63,093 bases of DNA from Gordonia sihwensis NBRC 108236 (GCF_000333035.1 NZ_BANU01000034.1:1-63093), one strand, 5' to 3'. Positions 24,932 to 34,246 are shown, numbered from the stretch's first letter. A program made the numbers and translations. The notes: generated by a model not told the origin, from the sequence alone.

Positions 24932-26721
24932 TCCGCGGGCTCACACACGAGCGCCGAGACTCCCCACCCCAGCGCGGCCTCGTCGACGACCCGCCAGCCC
25001 GCATCGCGCGCGAGGCGACCGAGTTGCTCGCGGTCGCGCGGTGCTCGTCCGACGAGGGCCAGCGAGAGAACTGCGTCCTCGGCGACGCGCGGACTCAGCG
25101 CGTCCGGAGAAGTGGATTCGACGATCACCAGCCTGCGCACCGCGGGCCGCGGAGCCGCTAGCAGCGCCACCGCCTCCTCGTCCTCGCAGTGCGCCAGCGC
25201 GCACGCCGCAATCGCCGTCTGAGCCCTCGGCCAGTCGTCGGTGAACAGGATGTCCCCGGCACCCGCGGCCTCCTCGAGGACGGCGCGTGGCGCGCCCTGA
25301 GCGACGACGGTGGGCACCGCACCGGGTCCGATCGCGCCCGCCGTCCGCAATCCCTGCGCGAGGGTGACGGCGCCGGGCCCGAAGAAGACCGGCGATCCGG
25401 TCCACAGCGCGGACAGCGCCGCAAGCGCAGGGATCAGGAACTGCAGGCGCTCGGCGTCCTCGATGAGTTCGGCGTACACAGCCGCGTCCGACGCGGCGAA
25501 CCGAGCGAAACTCGTGCCGGTGCGGCGGCGCCACGCCGGCTCAGCCGCCGGCAGACACTCAGCCAGCTCGGTCAGCGCCAGGATCTGCTCGGCGCGTACG
25601 CCGTCGAACTGCTCGCGCGCATGATCGTCGGTGAGGAGAACGTCGCCTCTCTCCCCGACTGTCAGCGCCGTCCCGTCGGCGCTCAGCACCCGGCACGCGA
25701 TGAGCAGGTCGACGAGCGGGGCGAGCCGCTCATCCGGAATGCCGAGACGTCGCGCGAGCCCTGCGCGACCGATGCGACCGGCGTCCACCGCCTCGATGAG
25801 TCCCAGTCGCAGGGCCGCTCGGACCGCGAACCAGGTCACCGGCGATTCCACAACCGCCGGTCCGGCGGTCGGCGCGCCGTCGTCCGCGGCGGCCTGCTCC
25901 GGGACGAGCTCGCGCAGATGCCAGTATCCGGTGATGTCGACGTCCCGTTTGGGCACCGCGAGCTCTCGCTTGACGTACTTGCGGATCGGCAGCAGGCTGC
26001 GGCTCTCCCCGGCACCCCAGATGTAGGGGGCACCGTCGAGCGGCACGATCCCCGCGACGGCATCGGCCAGAGCGGCGCCATCGCCCGGTTCAGCGCACAC
26101 CCAGGTGATCTCGTCGTCCGGGCCGACGGGAAGGACCTGCTGTGCGACGGGGTCGGCGACGGCGAGGACGGCTCGGACCGGCCCCGGCACCGGTCGTTCC
26201 GTGAGGAATCGGCGTACTGCGGGCAAACCGGTCTCGTCTGCGACCATCAGCGTCCATGTCGCATTCGGCGGCACCACCGTGGACGACTTGGGCCCCACGA
26301 TCCACAGGTCGTCACCGGGTCGCGCGGCGGCCGCCCAGGCCTCGGCGGGCCCCACCGCCGATCGGTCCCCCGAATCGCTGTGAACGACGAGATCGAATGC
26401 GATGGTGCCCGCGTCCGCGTCCACCTCGACCGGCGTGTAGTCGCGCGACTCGCGCACCGGCGACGCCGTCCACTCGATACCGTGCGCGCGCTGCACCGGC
26501 AGCGCGTCGGCGATGTCGCCGCCCGGTGCGAAGATCAGCTTCACATGGTCGTCGAACCCGGGGCTGGCGAAGGCCGGAAAGAGGACACCGTCACGCTCGA
26601 AGGCCCCCAGTTCCTCGCCGCCGAGCCGCACGCGCCGCAGCCGCGGGTTGACGAGCTCGTTGGACTCCACGACCAGCCGTCGCAGGATGATCGGCAGCGG
26701 TGTGAGCCGCGACTGAGTCAT
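24928..26721 (-). CDS. Siderophore-interacting flavoprotein fused to a methyltransferase-like domain
   Basis: 597 residues, about twice the length of a usual siderophore-interacting reductase (270-300). Residues 1 to about 290 are the FAD-binding reductase domain (YTPVEVDADAGTIAFDLVVH, ADETGLPAVRRFLTERP, IWGAGESRSLLPIRKYV, and VDITGYWH at its end). It reduces ferric siderophores to release iron. The rest begins with a winged-helix dimerisation segment like those of O-methyltransferases (VTWFAVRAALRLGLIEAVDAG). It continues into a Rossmann-like part in which the usual glycine-rich SAM loop is not evident, so it may be degenerate. The true start is ATG at 26721, sharing one base with the upstream stop (TGATG). 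The sequence before it belongs to the upstream lipoprotein gene. Confidence 0.85.
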   Translation of the reverse strand: MTQSRLTPLPIILRRLVVESNELVNPRLRRVRLGGEELGAFERDGVLFPAFASPGFDDHVKLIFAPGGDIADALPVQRAHGIEWTASPVRESRDYTPVEVDADAGTIAFDLVVHSDSGDRSAVGPAEAWAAAARPGDDLWIVGPKSSTVVPPNATWTLMVADETGLPAVRRFLTERPVPGPVRAVLAVADPVAQQVLPVGPDDEITWVCAEPGDGAALADAVAGIVPLDGAPYIWGAGESRSLLPIRKYVKRELAVPKRDVDITGYWHLRELVPEQAAADDGAPTAGPAVVESPVTWFAVRAALRLGLIEAVDAGRIGRAGLARRLGIPDERLAPLVDLLIACRVLSADGTALTVGERGDVLLTDDHAREQFDGVRAEQILALTELAECLPAAEPAWRRRTGTSFARFAASDAAVYAELIEDAERLQFLIPALAALSALWTGSPVFFGPGAVTLAQGLRTAGAIGPGAVPTVVAQGAPRAVLEEAAGAGDILFTDDWPRAQTAIAACALAHCEDEEAVALLAAPRPAVRRLVIVESTSPDALSPRVAEDAVLSLALVGRAPRDREQLGRLARDAGWRVVDEAALGWGVSALVCEPAE

Positions 26722-27725
26722 CAGTGCTCCTGTCCCGGACCCGCTCCGCCGAACATACCCTCGACGATGTCGAGCATCGCCATCGCCTCGTGGTAGTCGC
26801 TGCGTTGCACCCAGTACGGAAGGTCGTGTGCCTGCTTCTTCTGGAAGGCCGGCAGTGCCGCGTAGATCGGCTGCTTGGCGAGTTCGGCGACGGAGGTGAC
26901 GTCGGCGTTGAAGCCCAGGACGAACACCGTGTCCTGATTGATCCACTGGCCCACCTGTTCGGTCGAGAGCGCGAAGCTGTCGCCGCCCGGGGTGTACGGC
27001 TGGAACCGGCCCGTCGCGAACAGCGGTGCGGGACGGAAGCCGAGCTTCGCGAACTCGGCGGGCAGCCCGCGCGTCTCGATGGGCACGTACACGTCTCCCG
27101 CCGCGGTGAGCGACAGGAAGGTGATCTCACCCTCGGGGACGGTGATCTCGTCGCGGACTTCGGCGACTCGCTTGTCGTAGGCCGCCGAGGCCTCGGCGAA
27201 CTTCTCCGGCCGGTTGAAGACGTCGTCGGCGAGGAACTCGTATTGGTCGCGCCACTCGGTCAGATCTCCGCTCACCACGACGGTCGGCGCGATCTTGCTG
27301 AGTTCCGGATACGCCGCGGTGGCGTGCTTGAGCGGAAATCCGAGACCACCTGCGACGATGAGATCGGGTTCGGCCTCCAGGATCGACTCCATGTCGAATC
27401 CGTCGTTGCTCCAGGGGAGGAAGGTCGTGCCCGCCTTCTGCGCCTTCTCGGCCCACGCGGCGTTGAACTCGTGCTTGCCGTCGGTCACCTCGGGGGTCGT
27501 CGCAACCACCGGGACGTCCATATCGAAGAGATAGCCGGCCAGGGCGTAGTTGAGCAGCACCACCCGCTTCGGTGCCACCGGGACGTCCACCTCGCCCTGG
27601 GACGTCTTGACCGCACGAGTCTGTCCAGACGCATCGCCCCCGGACGTCGAACAGCCCCCGAGCGCCAGGGTCAGCACGGCGACCACGGCCAGCATCGTCG
27701 CAGGCAGTGCACGAGATCTGAGCAT
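26721..27725 (-). CDS. Iron-siderophore substrate-binding lipoprotein
   Basis: About 334 residues from ATG 27725 (ATG 27737 is also in frame). The N-terminus MLRSRALPATMLAVVAVLTL followed by ALGGC is a lipoprotein signal with a lipobox ending at the LGGC cysteine. The mature part is a FecB/BtuF-like periplasmic binding protein (VPVAPKRVVLLNYALAGYLFDMD, DMESILEAEPDLIVAGGLG). It would capture ferric siderophores outside the membrane and pass them to the two permeases downstream. It is the first gene of the operon and follows an IdeR-like box by about 55 bp, so it is expected to be repressed when iron is plentiful. Confidence 0.9.
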   Translation of the reverse strand: MLRSRALPATMLAVVAVLTLALGGCSTSGGDASGQTRAVKTSQGEVDVPVAPKRVVLLNYALAGYLFDMDVPVVATTPEVTDGKHEFNAAWAEKAQKAGTTFLPWSNDGFDMESILEAEPDLIVAGGLGFPLKHATAAYPELSKIAPTVVVSGDLTEWRDQYEFLADDVFNRPEKFAEASAAYDKRVAEVRDEITVPEGEITFLSLTAAGDVYVPIETRGLPAEFAKLGFRPAPLFATGRFQPYTPGGDSFALSTEQVGQWINQDTVFVLGFNADVTSVAELAKQPIYAALPAFQKKQAHDLPYWVQRSDYHEAMAMLDIVEGMFGGAGPGQEH

Positions 27726-27779
27726 CACTTCCACCATCTCGGTTCGGCGCGCGGGAGACGGCCCAGCGCGCACATCTTA

Positions 27780-27798
27780 TTAGGCAAGACTAAGCTAA
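27780..27798. promoter_or_regulatory. IdeR/DtxR iron box
   Basis: TTAGGCAAGACTAAGCTAA matches the 19-bp IdeR/DtxR consensus (TTAGGTTAGSCTAACCTAA) at about 15 of 19 positions, with both outer half-sites intact. It lies about 43-55 bp upstream of the substrate-binding gene and about 90 bp before the divergent AraC gene. Repression by iron-loaded IdeR of the uptake operon is the expected effect, and possibly of the regulator too. Confidence 0.85.
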
Positions 27799-27888
27799 TG
27801 GACCGAACGACCGGATTCGGTCCGGACGTGACACGATCTGCCGACCAACCTGACATGCCGGTCGCCGACACGATGAGAGGTGTGAACG

Positions 27889-28638
27889 ATGGCCGAACGC
27901 GTACCGAGCCGCCTCGCGACCCTGGTCCCCGACGCCGCTCCGAAGTTCCTGGGGCACGGAACGCACAGCCACCACCTCCCGCACCTCATCTACGTCGCGG
28001 CCGGTTCGGCGACACTCGACGTCGCCGGTGAGCAGGTATTGCTCGCGGACCAGGAGGCCGTGTGGCTGGCGGCCGACCTTCCGCATTCGGCGCGCTACTC
28101 CCCCGGCAGTCTGGTCCTGGGCCCGCTGCTGTCGCCGACGACCACCCCACCCGAGCCGGTGCATCGGCTCGGCTCGGTGCCCGCTCTCACCGCCGTGATG
28201 ACCGGTGTGCTCGGGGCAGCGCCCTCGACCGCAGAACAGGTCGCGGTGTTCCGCGAGGCGATCGAGGAGGTCCTTGCCGGATTGAGCGGCCCGTACTTCG
28301 CCCTGCCGATGCCGCGACATCCGGTGGCGGCCGCGATCGCCGTGGAGGCACCGCTGTCGGCACGGCCGCTCGACGAACTCGCCGACCGGCACGGAACGAG
28401 CGTCCGGCACGTCCAACGCCTGTTCGTGTCAGAGACCGGGACCCCGTTCCGGCAGTGGCGAGTCCGCGCCCGGCTCAACGTGGCGATCGACCGCCTGCGC
28501 GCGGGCTCCTCCGTCCGCCGCGCAGCGCTCGCGGCCGGCTACGAGACCGCGTCGGGCCTGCAGAAGGCGCTGCGGCGTGAGGCCGGCGTGGACGCCGAAT
28601 CGATTCGATCCGTTCGCCGCACACGACTCACTTCTTAG
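27889..28638 (+). CDS. AraC-family regulator divergent from the siderophore operon
   Basis: 249 residues. The N-terminal cupin-like sensor contains SHHLPHLIYVAAGSATLDVAGEQVLLADQEAVWLAADLPHSARY. The C-terminal double helix-turn-helix is AraC type (LDELADRHGTSVRHVQRLFVSETGTPFRQWRVRARLNVAIDRL, then VRRAALAAGYETASGLQKALRRE). The start ATG 27889 has GAGAGG upstream. Its position across an IdeR-like box from the uptake operon suggests it activates that operon in response to the cognate siderophore, as similar regulators do. Its last 11 bases overlap the end of the convergent gene. Confidence 0.88.
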   Translation: MAERVPSRLATLVPDAAPKFLGHGTHSHHLPHLIYVAAGSATLDVAGEQVLLADQEAVWLAADLPHSARYSPGSLVLGPLLSPTTTPPEPVHRLGSVPALTAVMTGVLGAAPSTAEQVAVFREAIEEVLAGLSGPYFALPMPRHPVAAAIAVEAPLSARPLDELADRHGTSVRHVQRLFVSETGTPFRQWRVRARLNVAIDRLRAGSSVRRAALAAGYETASGLQKALRREAGVDAESIRSVRRTRLTS

Positions 28639-31600
28639 CGCGCACCCGGTCGAGCGCGTCCGAACGCACCGCCACCGCATTCGCGATCAGCAGGTCGGCG
28701 GCCACCATAGCCGGACAGTAGTCGGCCAGCGTGGCCCACATCGCGCGACCTTCGTCGGTCAGCACCGGCTGCTTGAGCCGGCCGTACGCCTGCAGGCGCC
28801 CGATGGCCGCGAACGCCAGCGATTGCATCGAGAGCAGCATCCAGGGATTGCTGATCGTGTCGACGCCGTCGAGCGCCTCGTTGCGCGCGGCGATCAGGTC
28901 GTACAGTTCGGGCGAGGCGCGGCGTACATCGCGCAGCGTCTTGTTCACGTACCGCGGCGCCTCCAGGCTGACCGGATCGGTCATCCACTCGGCGCGGCGA
29001 TGGAAGGCCTCGATGGTCGCCGCGGTCCGCATGTCGAGATCGACCAGCGGGCCGGGAACGATGCGGAAACGTTCGAACAGCGACTCGACCTGCGCCCGTG
29101 CCATCGCGTCGACGGCCAGCACGTTCCGGTCGAAGACACCGGTCCGCGGGTCCTCCATGCGGCCGGTCGCGATCACCCGGAGCAGATCGTCGCCGCCGCG
29201 TGTGGCCAGGTAGGACTGCAACTCGTCGCGCTGCGGACTGGCCGGGTCGACGATGGCCGAGGTCGCGAGGAGGCAGCTGACGTACGGGTTCGGGTGGGCG
29301 CCGTCGTACGGCTCGGGTGCGGTGAACACGCGCTCGGCCAGTCCCGACCGGATCAGCAGCGCCGGGATGCGCGAGGGCGCCACCGGGCTGTCGCCGAGGG
29401 CGATGAGCGAGGCGGTGGGGTCCGCGGTCAACAACTCATCGGCCGGAGCCCCGACCGCCTCGATCGGTGCCGCATCGGGGGCGGGCGCCGCCACCTCCGC
29501 GGCCCGGACGGTGTCCAGACGCAGCCATTCGGCGGTGAGGGCGTCGGCGCCGGCTGCGGAGTCCGCCACCGGCGCCTGAGATGTGGACGCCGAGCGCGCC
29601 ACGCGGGCCACCTCCGCCTCCTCGGAATCGCCGTGCTCATCCTCGATCAACGCGACGAGGCTGCCCCGCAGAAGCCGTTTAGCGGCGTCGACGACCGACC
29701 TGGCCGCGAGGGTGAACTCCGTACCCGCGCGGGAGTCGGCCGCCCATTCGCGGACGATGTCGCCGTCCCCGTCCAGCAGCGCGAACGACACGTCCACGGC
29801 GCCGGGCACCCGGACGGTGAGACGACCGGCACCGGCGTCGTCGACGCCGATCGTCGGCAGTGAGGTCTGCCAGGCCGATGGGTGGCCCGGATGCTCGAAG
29901 CGGATCTCGGCGTGCGGCGGACGGATCAGCAGCGGCAGATCGTCGTCGCCCGCATGGACGGTCGCGACGCGTTCGGTGTCACCGGGACCGAACGCCAGTT
30001 CGCCCTCGTCGATCTTGAGTCCGGTCTCGGCGACGAGTTCGCTCACCGATTCCGCGAGTCCGTCGGCCTGCGGCAGTCGGACGACGGGATCGTGGGTCAC
30101 CTCGAGCCCTTCGGCGAGCACCACCGTCAGTCGCCGATCGAGTCCGTACGAGTCGCCGGCGGCGATCTCGAACCGTCCCACCAGGGGTTCCTCGAGACCG
30201 TCGAACGGGTCGGCCGAGGTCACGTAATCGGCAGCGGCCCACGGATAGTCGATCAGCCAGTCCAGGTCGCCCGCTCGCCGCACGCGCACCCGCCACTCCT
30301 TGGTGTCGTCTCCGTCGTGCGCGGGCAGATCCACCAGCGGGCGTTCGCCGTAGACGGGATCGCCGTCGGCCGTGGTGCTGACGCCCGCGATCGGCTCCGG
30401 GAGCGCGTAGGCCGGCGACTCCACCGGCAGGATCCGGCGCGTGCGCCCGGCTCTTCCATCGCGTTTCAGGGTCAGTTCGGTGTGCCCGGCCAGGTCGACG
30501 GTCCGCAGTTCCCAGCCCTCCCACGGGGCGGGCACGGTATCGGTCACGGCGATCTTCCTCCGTGTGCCCGAGACCAGGTCGGCGTCGCGCGGCACCAGGA
30601 CGAGTACCTCTCCCGCCGGCAGCGGCTCGAACCGCGAGATGCGACGGCCGTCGTCGGCGAACACGATGATCGGGTCGGCGGGATCGAACAGAGGTACCGA
30701 GCGTCGCACGCCGGTGTCGAGCCGGATCAGGACGCTCTCGCGCACCGCGACGCCGATCGGAAGTGCGATCGCCTCACCGGCCGGGACCGCGAGTTCCTCC
30801 GGGGCGTCGCCGGTCCACACCCGCCACACCGCGGCGTCGTCCCGCGCGGGAACCACGATCCGCACCTCGCCGTCGATCGCGTCGAAGCGGAGGTCGGGCG
30901 CGCGATGGCGGCACAGGTCGCGCGCGGCGGCATCGTCGTTCAGGAAGGGAGTGCGCCGCACTCGGTCGAGCACCGATTCGAGCATCGCCCGCGGGAGATC
31001 CGCGGTGCCCGGAGTGATCGCGTCCGGCGTCCAGGTGTCCGGATGCACGACCGTCGCGAGCAGAAGTTCGCACAGGCGATTGAGGAGACCGACGGCCGCC
31101 TCGGGGGCATGCTGCAGCAGCACGCGATAGTCGGCGGGCAGGGCGCGGCGCCGGTGCTCGAAGCACTGCTCGGTGAGGCGTTCGAGAACGGCGACGCCGG
31201 TGGGCTCGTGCCCGGCTGCCACATGATCCTCGATCACCCCCACGAGCGCGTCCACCGTCGGCACGGTCGGACCCGCGTGGAGCTTCAGCAGCGGCACCAC
31301 CGAGCTCTCGCGCAGCGACGGCACGTCGCGGAGTCCGCATTCGCGCAGCAGGTCGCCGATCAGCTGTCCGACCACTGTCTCGAACGCCGGATCCCGATCG
31401 CGGCCGATGGCGTCCCAGAAGTCCGGCCAGTAGTCGCTCTTCGGGTCGGTCCGCAGCGCCGCGTGACCCACCAGCCCGGCGAGGGTCAGAGCGGGGAACC
31501 GCATCAGCAGGGCGATGTACGCCCCCGGCGGGATCTCCCCCATCAGGGCACCGATCTGGCCGCGGGCGCATCGATACTGTCGCGCGTCGAGGTCCGCGTC

Positions 31601-31681
31601 CAGTACCAGCCCGTCGGCGGTGAAAGCGTTCCGCAGCTCGGCTTCGAATCCGGTCGCACGATCAGTCACCGAAGTGGTCAT
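28628..31681 (-). CDS. Large protein of unknown function, 1017 aa
   Basis: 1017 residues from ATG 31681, preceded by GGTGAGAA; an open frame upstream to 31756 is not convincing. By composition the N-terminal 260 residues are helical (LRNAFTADGLVLDADLDARQYRCARGQ near the start). Residues about 280-680 are strand-rich with many short beta segments (EVLVLVPRDADLVSGTRR, RRLTVVLAEGLEVTHDPVV). A low-complexity Ala/Asp/Pro linker covers about 690-760, and the last 250 residues are helical. No catalytic motif, signal peptide or membrane span is evident. I do not recognise the family. It stands alone between the AraC gene and an FAD oxidase, overlapping the AraC gene by 11 bases. Confidence 0.75.
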   Translation of the reverse strand: MTTSVTDRATGFEAELRNAFTADGLVLDADLDARQYRCARGQIGALMGEIPPGAYIALLMRFPALTLAGLVGHAALRTDPKSDYWPDFWDAIGRDRDPAFETVVGQLIGDLLRECGLRDVPSLRESSVVPLLKLHAGPTVPTVDALVGVIEDHVAAGHEPTGVAVLERLTEQCFEHRRRALPADYRVLLQHAPEAAVGLLNRLCELLLATVVHPDTWTPDAITPGTADLPRAMLESVLDRVRRTPFLNDDAAARDLCRHRAPDLRFDAIDGEVRIVVPARDDAAVWRVWTGDAPEELAVPAGEAIALPIGVAVRESVLIRLDTGVRRSVPLFDPADPIIVFADDGRRISRFEPLPAGEVLVLVPRDADLVSGTRRKIAVTDTVPAPWEGWELRTVDLAGHTELTLKRDGRAGRTRRILPVESPAYALPEPIAGVSTTADGDPVYGERPLVDLPAHDGDDTKEWRVRVRRAGDLDWLIDYPWAAADYVTSADPFDGLEEPLVGRFEIAAGDSYGLDRRLTVVLAEGLEVTHDPVVRLPQADGLAESVSELVAETGLKIDEGELAFGPGDTERVATVHAGDDDLPLLIRPPHAEIRFEHPGHPSAWQTSLPTIGVDDAGAGRLTVRVPGAVDVSFALLDGDGDIVREWAADSRAGTEFTLAARSVVDAAKRLLRGSLVALIEDEHGDSEEAEVARVARSASTSQAPVADSAAGADALTAEWLRLDTVRAAEVAAPAPDAAPIEAVGAPADELLTADPTASLIALGDSPVAPSRIPALLIRSGLAERVFTAPEPYDGAHPNPYVSCLLATSAIVDPASPQRDELQSYLATRGGDDLLRVIATGRMEDPRTGVFDRNVLAVDAMARAQVESLFERFRIVPGPLVDLDMRTAATIEAFHRRAEWMTDPVSLEAPRYVNKTLRDVRRASPELYDLIAARNEALDGVDTISNPWMLLSMQSLAFAAIGRLQAYGRLKQPVLTDEGRAMWATLADYCPAMVAADLLIANAVAVRSDALDRVRAKK

Positions 31682-31894
31682 TCGAGCGTTCTCACCACAC
31701 CTTTTCGCAACGTCTACCGACCCCGGGGCAGGGCCGCACCAATGGGTGGCGATCAATTGGGGAGGCCACCGAGACAGACGGACATTACCCGGTGCCGAGA
31801 GCTTTCCCCGAACCCGCTTCGAGGTCTGTGTCCATGTTCACGCGGGCTTGACGAACGCCTCCCGGACACGCTCACCGTAAGTCGACTGATGGCG

Positions 31895-33265
31895 CTACGA
31901 GAGCATCACGCCGGGGTTCAAGAGCCCCTTCGGATCGACGGCCGACTTGATCATCTCCATCAGGTCCATGACGTCGTCGCCCACCTGGTCGCGAAGCCAT
32001 CCCTTCTTGAGCCGGCCCACACCGTGTTCGCCGGTGATGGTGCCGCCGAGCGAGATGGCGAGGTCCATGATCTGGCCGAAGGCGCGGTTGGCGCGAGCTG
32101 TCTCCTCCGCGTCGGCGGGGTCGTGAACGATCAGCGGATGGGTGTTCCCGTCACCCGCGTGGGCGATCACCGAGATCAGCACGTCGTTCTCGGCTGCGAT
32201 GGCGCCGACGCCGTCGATCAGATCCGGCAGGGCGGGCAGCGGCACGCCGACGTCCTCGAGCAGCAGCGCGCCGATCCGCTCCACCGCGGGGATCGCCGCA
32301 CGCCGCGCGGCCGTGAACGCCTCCGACTCGACCGGATCCGACGTGGCGAAGACCTCGGCGGCCCCGCAGGCGCCGAAGGCCTCCTCGATCAGCGCCACCT
32401 CCGCCGCACCGGCGGGTCCCGGCGCGTCCGACTGCGCCACCAGCAGGGCGCCCGCGTCACGATCGAGGCCCATCTTCAGCATGTCTTCGACGGCGTTGAT
32501 CGAGACGCCGTCCATGAACTCGAGCATCGCCGGCCGGATCTGGGACGTCACCGTCAGCACCGCCTCGACGGCCGCCCGGACCGACCCGAACGAGCCCACG
32601 ACGGTGCAGGCCGGAGCCTGTGGCGGCAGCAGTCGCAGTGTCACCTCGGTGACGATGCCGAGCAGGCCCTCGCTGCCGACGAACAGCTTGGTCAGTGGCA
32701 GGCCCGCGGAGTCCTTCAACTGCTTGCCGCCGAGCCGGAGCGCCCGGCCGTCGGCCAGGACCACTTCCAGGCCCAGCACATAATCGGTGGTGACCCCGTA
32801 CTTCACGCAGCACAGCCCGCCGGCGTTGGTCGCGACGTTGCCGCCGATGCTGCAGATCTCGAACGACGACGGATCCGGCGGATACCAGAGACCCTTCTCG
32901 GCCGCGGCCGCCTTCACCTCGGCATTCAGCATTCCCGGTTGGGTGACGGCGGTGCGGGTCGCGGTGTCGACGGTGAGCTGCCGCATCTTCTCGGTCGAGA
33001 TCGTCAACGCGCCGTCGACCGCGGTCGATCCGCCCGACAGGCTCGTTCCAGCGCCCCGGGTGATGATCGGCACGTCGTGGGCCGCCGCCCATCTGACCGC
33101 CGTCTGCACGTGCTCGGTCGTCATCGGCCGCACCAACGCTGCCGGTGTCCCCGCGTCCGGGTCGTTGGCGCGGTCGTATCGATAGGCGCTCAGCACGTCG
33201 GGGTCGGTGATCACCATCCCGCGGGGCAGCGACTCGATCAACGACGTCAGGTCCGGTGCAGTCAT
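31895..33265 (-). CDS. FAD-linked oxidase, GlcD/D-lactate dehydrogenase type
   Basis: 456 residues from ATG 33265. It oxidises a 2-hydroxy acid (glycolate or D-lactate type) with FAD. The FAD-binding PCMH domain is in the first 200 residues: VPIITRGAGTSLSGGSTAVDGALTIS, GLWYPPDPSSFEICSIGGNVATNAGGLCCVKYG and LFVGSEGLLGIVTEVTLRLLP. The C-terminal domain ends with VIAHAGDGNTHPLIV and GTITGEHGVGRLKKGWL, the conserved His-containing motifs of this family. Full length for GlcD. Single gene; a divergent hydrolase starts 144 bp upstream. Confidence 0.9.
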   Translation of the reverse strand: MTAPDLTSLIESLPRGMVITDPDVLSAYRYDRANDPDAGTPAALVRPMTTEHVQTAVRWAAAHDVPIITRGAGTSLSGGSTAVDGALTISTEKMRQLTVDTATRTAVTQPGMLNAEVKAAAAEKGLWYPPDPSSFEICSIGGNVATNAGGLCCVKYGVTTDYVLGLEVVLADGRALRLGGKQLKDSAGLPLTKLFVGSEGLLGIVTEVTLRLLPPQAPACTVVGSFGSVRAAVEAVLTVTSQIRPAMLEFMDGVSINAVEDMLKMGLDRDAGALLVAQSDAPGPAGAAEVALIEEAFGACGAAEVFATSDPVESEAFTAARRAAIPAVERIGALLLEDVGVPLPALPDLIDGVGAIAAENDVLISVIAHAGDGNTHPLIVHDPADAEETARANRAFGQIMDLAISLGGTITGEHGVGRLKKGWLRDQVGDDVMDLMEMIKSAVDPKGLLNPGVMLS

Positions 33266-33313
33266 GGGTCCACGATAGGCAGCACCGGAGTGTGCGGACC
33301 GGTGAACGAACCC

Positions 33314-33342
33314 TTGACCGGGCCTCGGGCACCACATAGCGT
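33314..33342 (+). promoter_or_regulatory. Candidate sigma-A promoter for the hydrolase gene
   Basis: TTGACC at 33314-33319 and TAGCGT at 33337-33342 are separated by 17 nt and lie about 70 bp before the hydrolase start. The -35 is close to consensus and the -10 has the TANNNT form accepted in actinobacteria. Confidence 0.45.
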
Positions 33343-33409
33343 TCGGCAGAGAGAGTTTTTCCGTTACCCGCGGTTACGTAAATTTCCGCGGCTTGCCTCG
33401 GGAGCAGTC

Positions 33410-34237
33410 ATGGAAACCTTTTCGCGAGCCGGCTTCACCTTCGACGTCGCCGACGCGGGCACCGCCGACAACGGCACAGTCGTTCTGCTGCACGGCTTTC
33501 CGCAGACCTCGCAGTCGTGGACCGGAGTGTCGGAGCGATTGAATCAGCGGGGCTACCGCACCATCGCGCCGGACCAGCGCGGCTACTCTCCCCGCGCCCG
33601 TCCGCGCAGGCGAGTCGAGTACCGCATCGGCGAACTCGTCTCCGACATCGAGTCCCTCATCATCCAGTCCGATGCGCGGCAGGTGCATCTGGTCGGCCAC
33701 GACTGGGGAGCGCAGGTGGCGTGGATGCTGACCGCCACGCGACCGGACCTGGTCGCCACGCTCACCACCGTCTCGGTGCCGCATCCCGCGGCCTTCCTGA
33801 AATCGATGCTGCACAGCGACCAGCTCCGCCGCTCCTGGTACATGGCCGCCTTCCAACCGCCCCGCCTGCCGGAGCTGCTGATCGCCCGGAAACCCGAGTT
33901 CTTCGACCGCATGCTCGCCTCGACCGGCATGGACGATCAGATGATCGCCGACACCCACCGGCAGATCATCGACTCGGGGGCACTGACCGGCGGCCTGAAC
34001 TGGTATCGCGCGCTTCCGTTCGGCCGCCCCGGCGCTCTGGCGCGCCGCATCACCGTGCCGACCACTCACGTGTGGGGCGCAGGCGACACCGCGTTGGCGC
34101 GCCGCGGCGCCGAGCTGGCCGGAGACTACGTCGACGCCGACTTCCGGCTCCGGATCCTCGAACACGCCAACCACTGGATCCCCGAACAGAACGCCGCCGA
34201 ACTGACCGAGATCATCCTCGACCGGATCGAGAACTGA
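33410..34237 (+). CDS. Alpha/beta hydrolase, epoxide hydrolase-like
   Basis: 275 residues from ATG 33410 with GGGAGCAG upstream. The oxyanion HGFPQTSQSW (28-37) and the nucleophile elbow VGHDWGAQ, with an Asp nucleophile (D98) rather than Ser, are the pattern of epoxide hydrolases and haloalkane dehalogenases. The late LEHANHWIPEQ supplies the catalytic His. A cap region with a candidate Tyr lies around 140-190. Substrate unknown. A longer frame running upstream through the preceding genes is noise. A strong bidirectional terminator follows. Confidence 0.85.
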   Translation: METFSRAGFTFDVADAGTADNGTVVLLHGFPQTSQSWTGVSERLNQRGYRTIAPDQRGYSPRARPRRRVEYRIGELVSDIESLIIQSDARQVHLVGHDWGAQVAWMLTATRPDLVATLTTVSVPHPAAFLKSMLHSDQLRRSWYMAAFQPPRLPELLIARKPEFFDRMLASTGMDDQMIADTHRQIIDSGALTGGLNWYRALPFGRPGALARRITVPTTHVWGAGDTALARRGAELAGDYVDADFRLRILEHANHWIPEQNAAELTEIILDRIEN

Positions 34238-34246
34238 GAACTGTAA

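Noticed and set aside
29882..33409. The upstream part of a 1451-codon plus-strand frame ending in the hydrolase
   Set aside because: Antisense to the 1017-aa gene and the FAD oxidase. Only the part from ATG 33410 matches a real family, and a promoter and Shine-Dalgarno sit just before it.
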